A stretch of 34,201 nt of DNA, taken from positions 1 to 34,201 of the forward strand of contig JARLJD010000013.1 of the NCBI GenBank assembly GCA_031291395.1, in the 5' to 3' direction. The DNA comes from Alphaproteobacteria bacterium. Lineage in GTDB: Bacteria; Pseudomonadota; Alphaproteobacteria; UBA9219. Below the pieces are notes generated by a model. That model did not search any database. It saw nothing but the letters and a program-made list of their open reading frames with translations, and had not been told where the DNA came from. Shown in pieces: positions 34,008 through 34,201 of the stretch (within the stretch, counting starts at the first letter, position 1; the number at the start of each line of letters is the position of its first letter). A program made the translations under genes and the position numbers.

Positions 34008-34046
34008 TTTGGGCTATATTGTAGCCCAAAACAGCCCAAAGTTCAA
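34008..34046 (-). promoter_or_regulatory. Promoter and autoregulatory operator of the dinJ-yafQ operon
   Basis: On the minus strand TTGAAC (34046-34041), 17 bases, then TACAAT (34023-34018): a good sigma-70 promoter. A perfect palindrome TTTGGGCTA-TATTG-TAGCCCAAA (34008-34030) overlaps the -10, and a third half site CAGCCCAAAG lies at 34032-34041. A ribbon-helix-helix dimer bound here would block transcription, the standard TA autoregulation. Confidence 0.8.
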
Positions 34047-34128
34047 GACCTATTTCATGCCGTGTCGGCGTTCAACGAATTGTCCGATTAGATAGCCAAT
34101 GAAATGTCCGATAGTTCCCGTTTTGTAC

Positions 34129-34201
34129 ATGGGGGCTGAGATGAAAATCGAACGGGCAATTCAGGAGGGCTTGAGGATGTTGAAGTTTGACGAGGTGAAC
34201 A
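34129..34201 (+). mobile_element. Start of a possible ISNCY-like transposase (partial)
   Basis: A frame begins ATG at 34129 (MGAEMKIERAIQEGLRMLKFDEVN) or ATG at 34141 and runs off the window. The segment RMLKFDEV resembles the start of ISNCY/ISDol1-type transposases as I remember them (MLKFEEVYGRW...). Just before it, TGTCCGATTAG (34081-34091) and TGTCCGATAG (34105-34114) form a short direct repeat, as would suit an element end. The match is over only about ten residues, so this is inference. Confidence 0.4.

Overview
The window looks like chromosomal DNA of an alphaproteobacterium, probably one outside the well-studied genera. Several things point there: trpB-trpA-accD gene order, a Tim44-like gene divergent from secB, a DUF1150 protein, an MltA/Smr neighbourhood, and an HslV with the WHGTT amino terminus. 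No rRNA or tRNA gene, CRISPR array or origin is visible. Most genes are GC-rich. The stretches around 16.6-17.3 kb and 29.3-30.1 kb are visibly richer in A+T.

Layout, left to right. 1-3.3 kb (minus strand): trpB, trpA and accD; accD carries an in-frame TAA stop. 3.3-4.9 kb (plus): a membrane GT-C/TMTC-like protein with TPR repeats. 5.0-7.2 kb (minus): three genes in the order icmC-icmD-icmJ, the same order as in the Dot/Icm type IVB secretion locus of Legionella; the icmC-like protein contains three related membrane-hairpin units. 7.3-10.4 kb (minus): lptF-lptG plus an LpxH-family phosphoesterase, an envelope lipid operon. 10.6-17.9 kb: peptidoglycan amidase, CbpA-like DnaJ, a small lipoprotein, a CDF metal exporter, a CtpA protease, MltA, an unrecognised membrane-anchored protein and an Smr protein. 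18.0-18.9 kb: an alpha/beta-hydrolase lipoprotein. 19.0-23.6 kb (minus): a four-gene glycosyltransferase/methyltransferase operon, one member being a fused GT-methyltransferase. 23.7-27.2 kb: a lone RND pump subunit and DUF1150. 27.4-29.3 kb: secB with a small periplasmic protein, divergent from the Tim44-like gene across a large imperfect inverted repeat. 29.3-30.0 kb: two small AT-richer genes of unknown function. 30.1-32.0 kb: hslV-hslU. 32.2-32.9 kb: a HisA-like protein that has lost its catalytic residues. 33.0-34.0 kb: tsaE and a DinJ/YafQ toxin-antitoxin pair. The window ends in the first codons of a possible transposase.

Much of the gene content serves the cell envelope: LPS transport, peptidoglycan trimming, lipoproteins, glycan synthesis and protein export. 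Intergenic repeats are unusually prominent. Two copies of one REP-like element sit at gene ends and supply the stop codon of two unrelated genes, amiD-like and tsaE. The hslV/hisA-like intergenic repeat provides the sequence around both start codons.

The best candidates for something new are the three-unit IcmC-like protein in the icmC-D-J mini-cluster, the interrupted accD, the catalytically degenerate HisA paralogue and the gene-terminating repeats. All function assignments come from reading motifs by eye; no database search was run.
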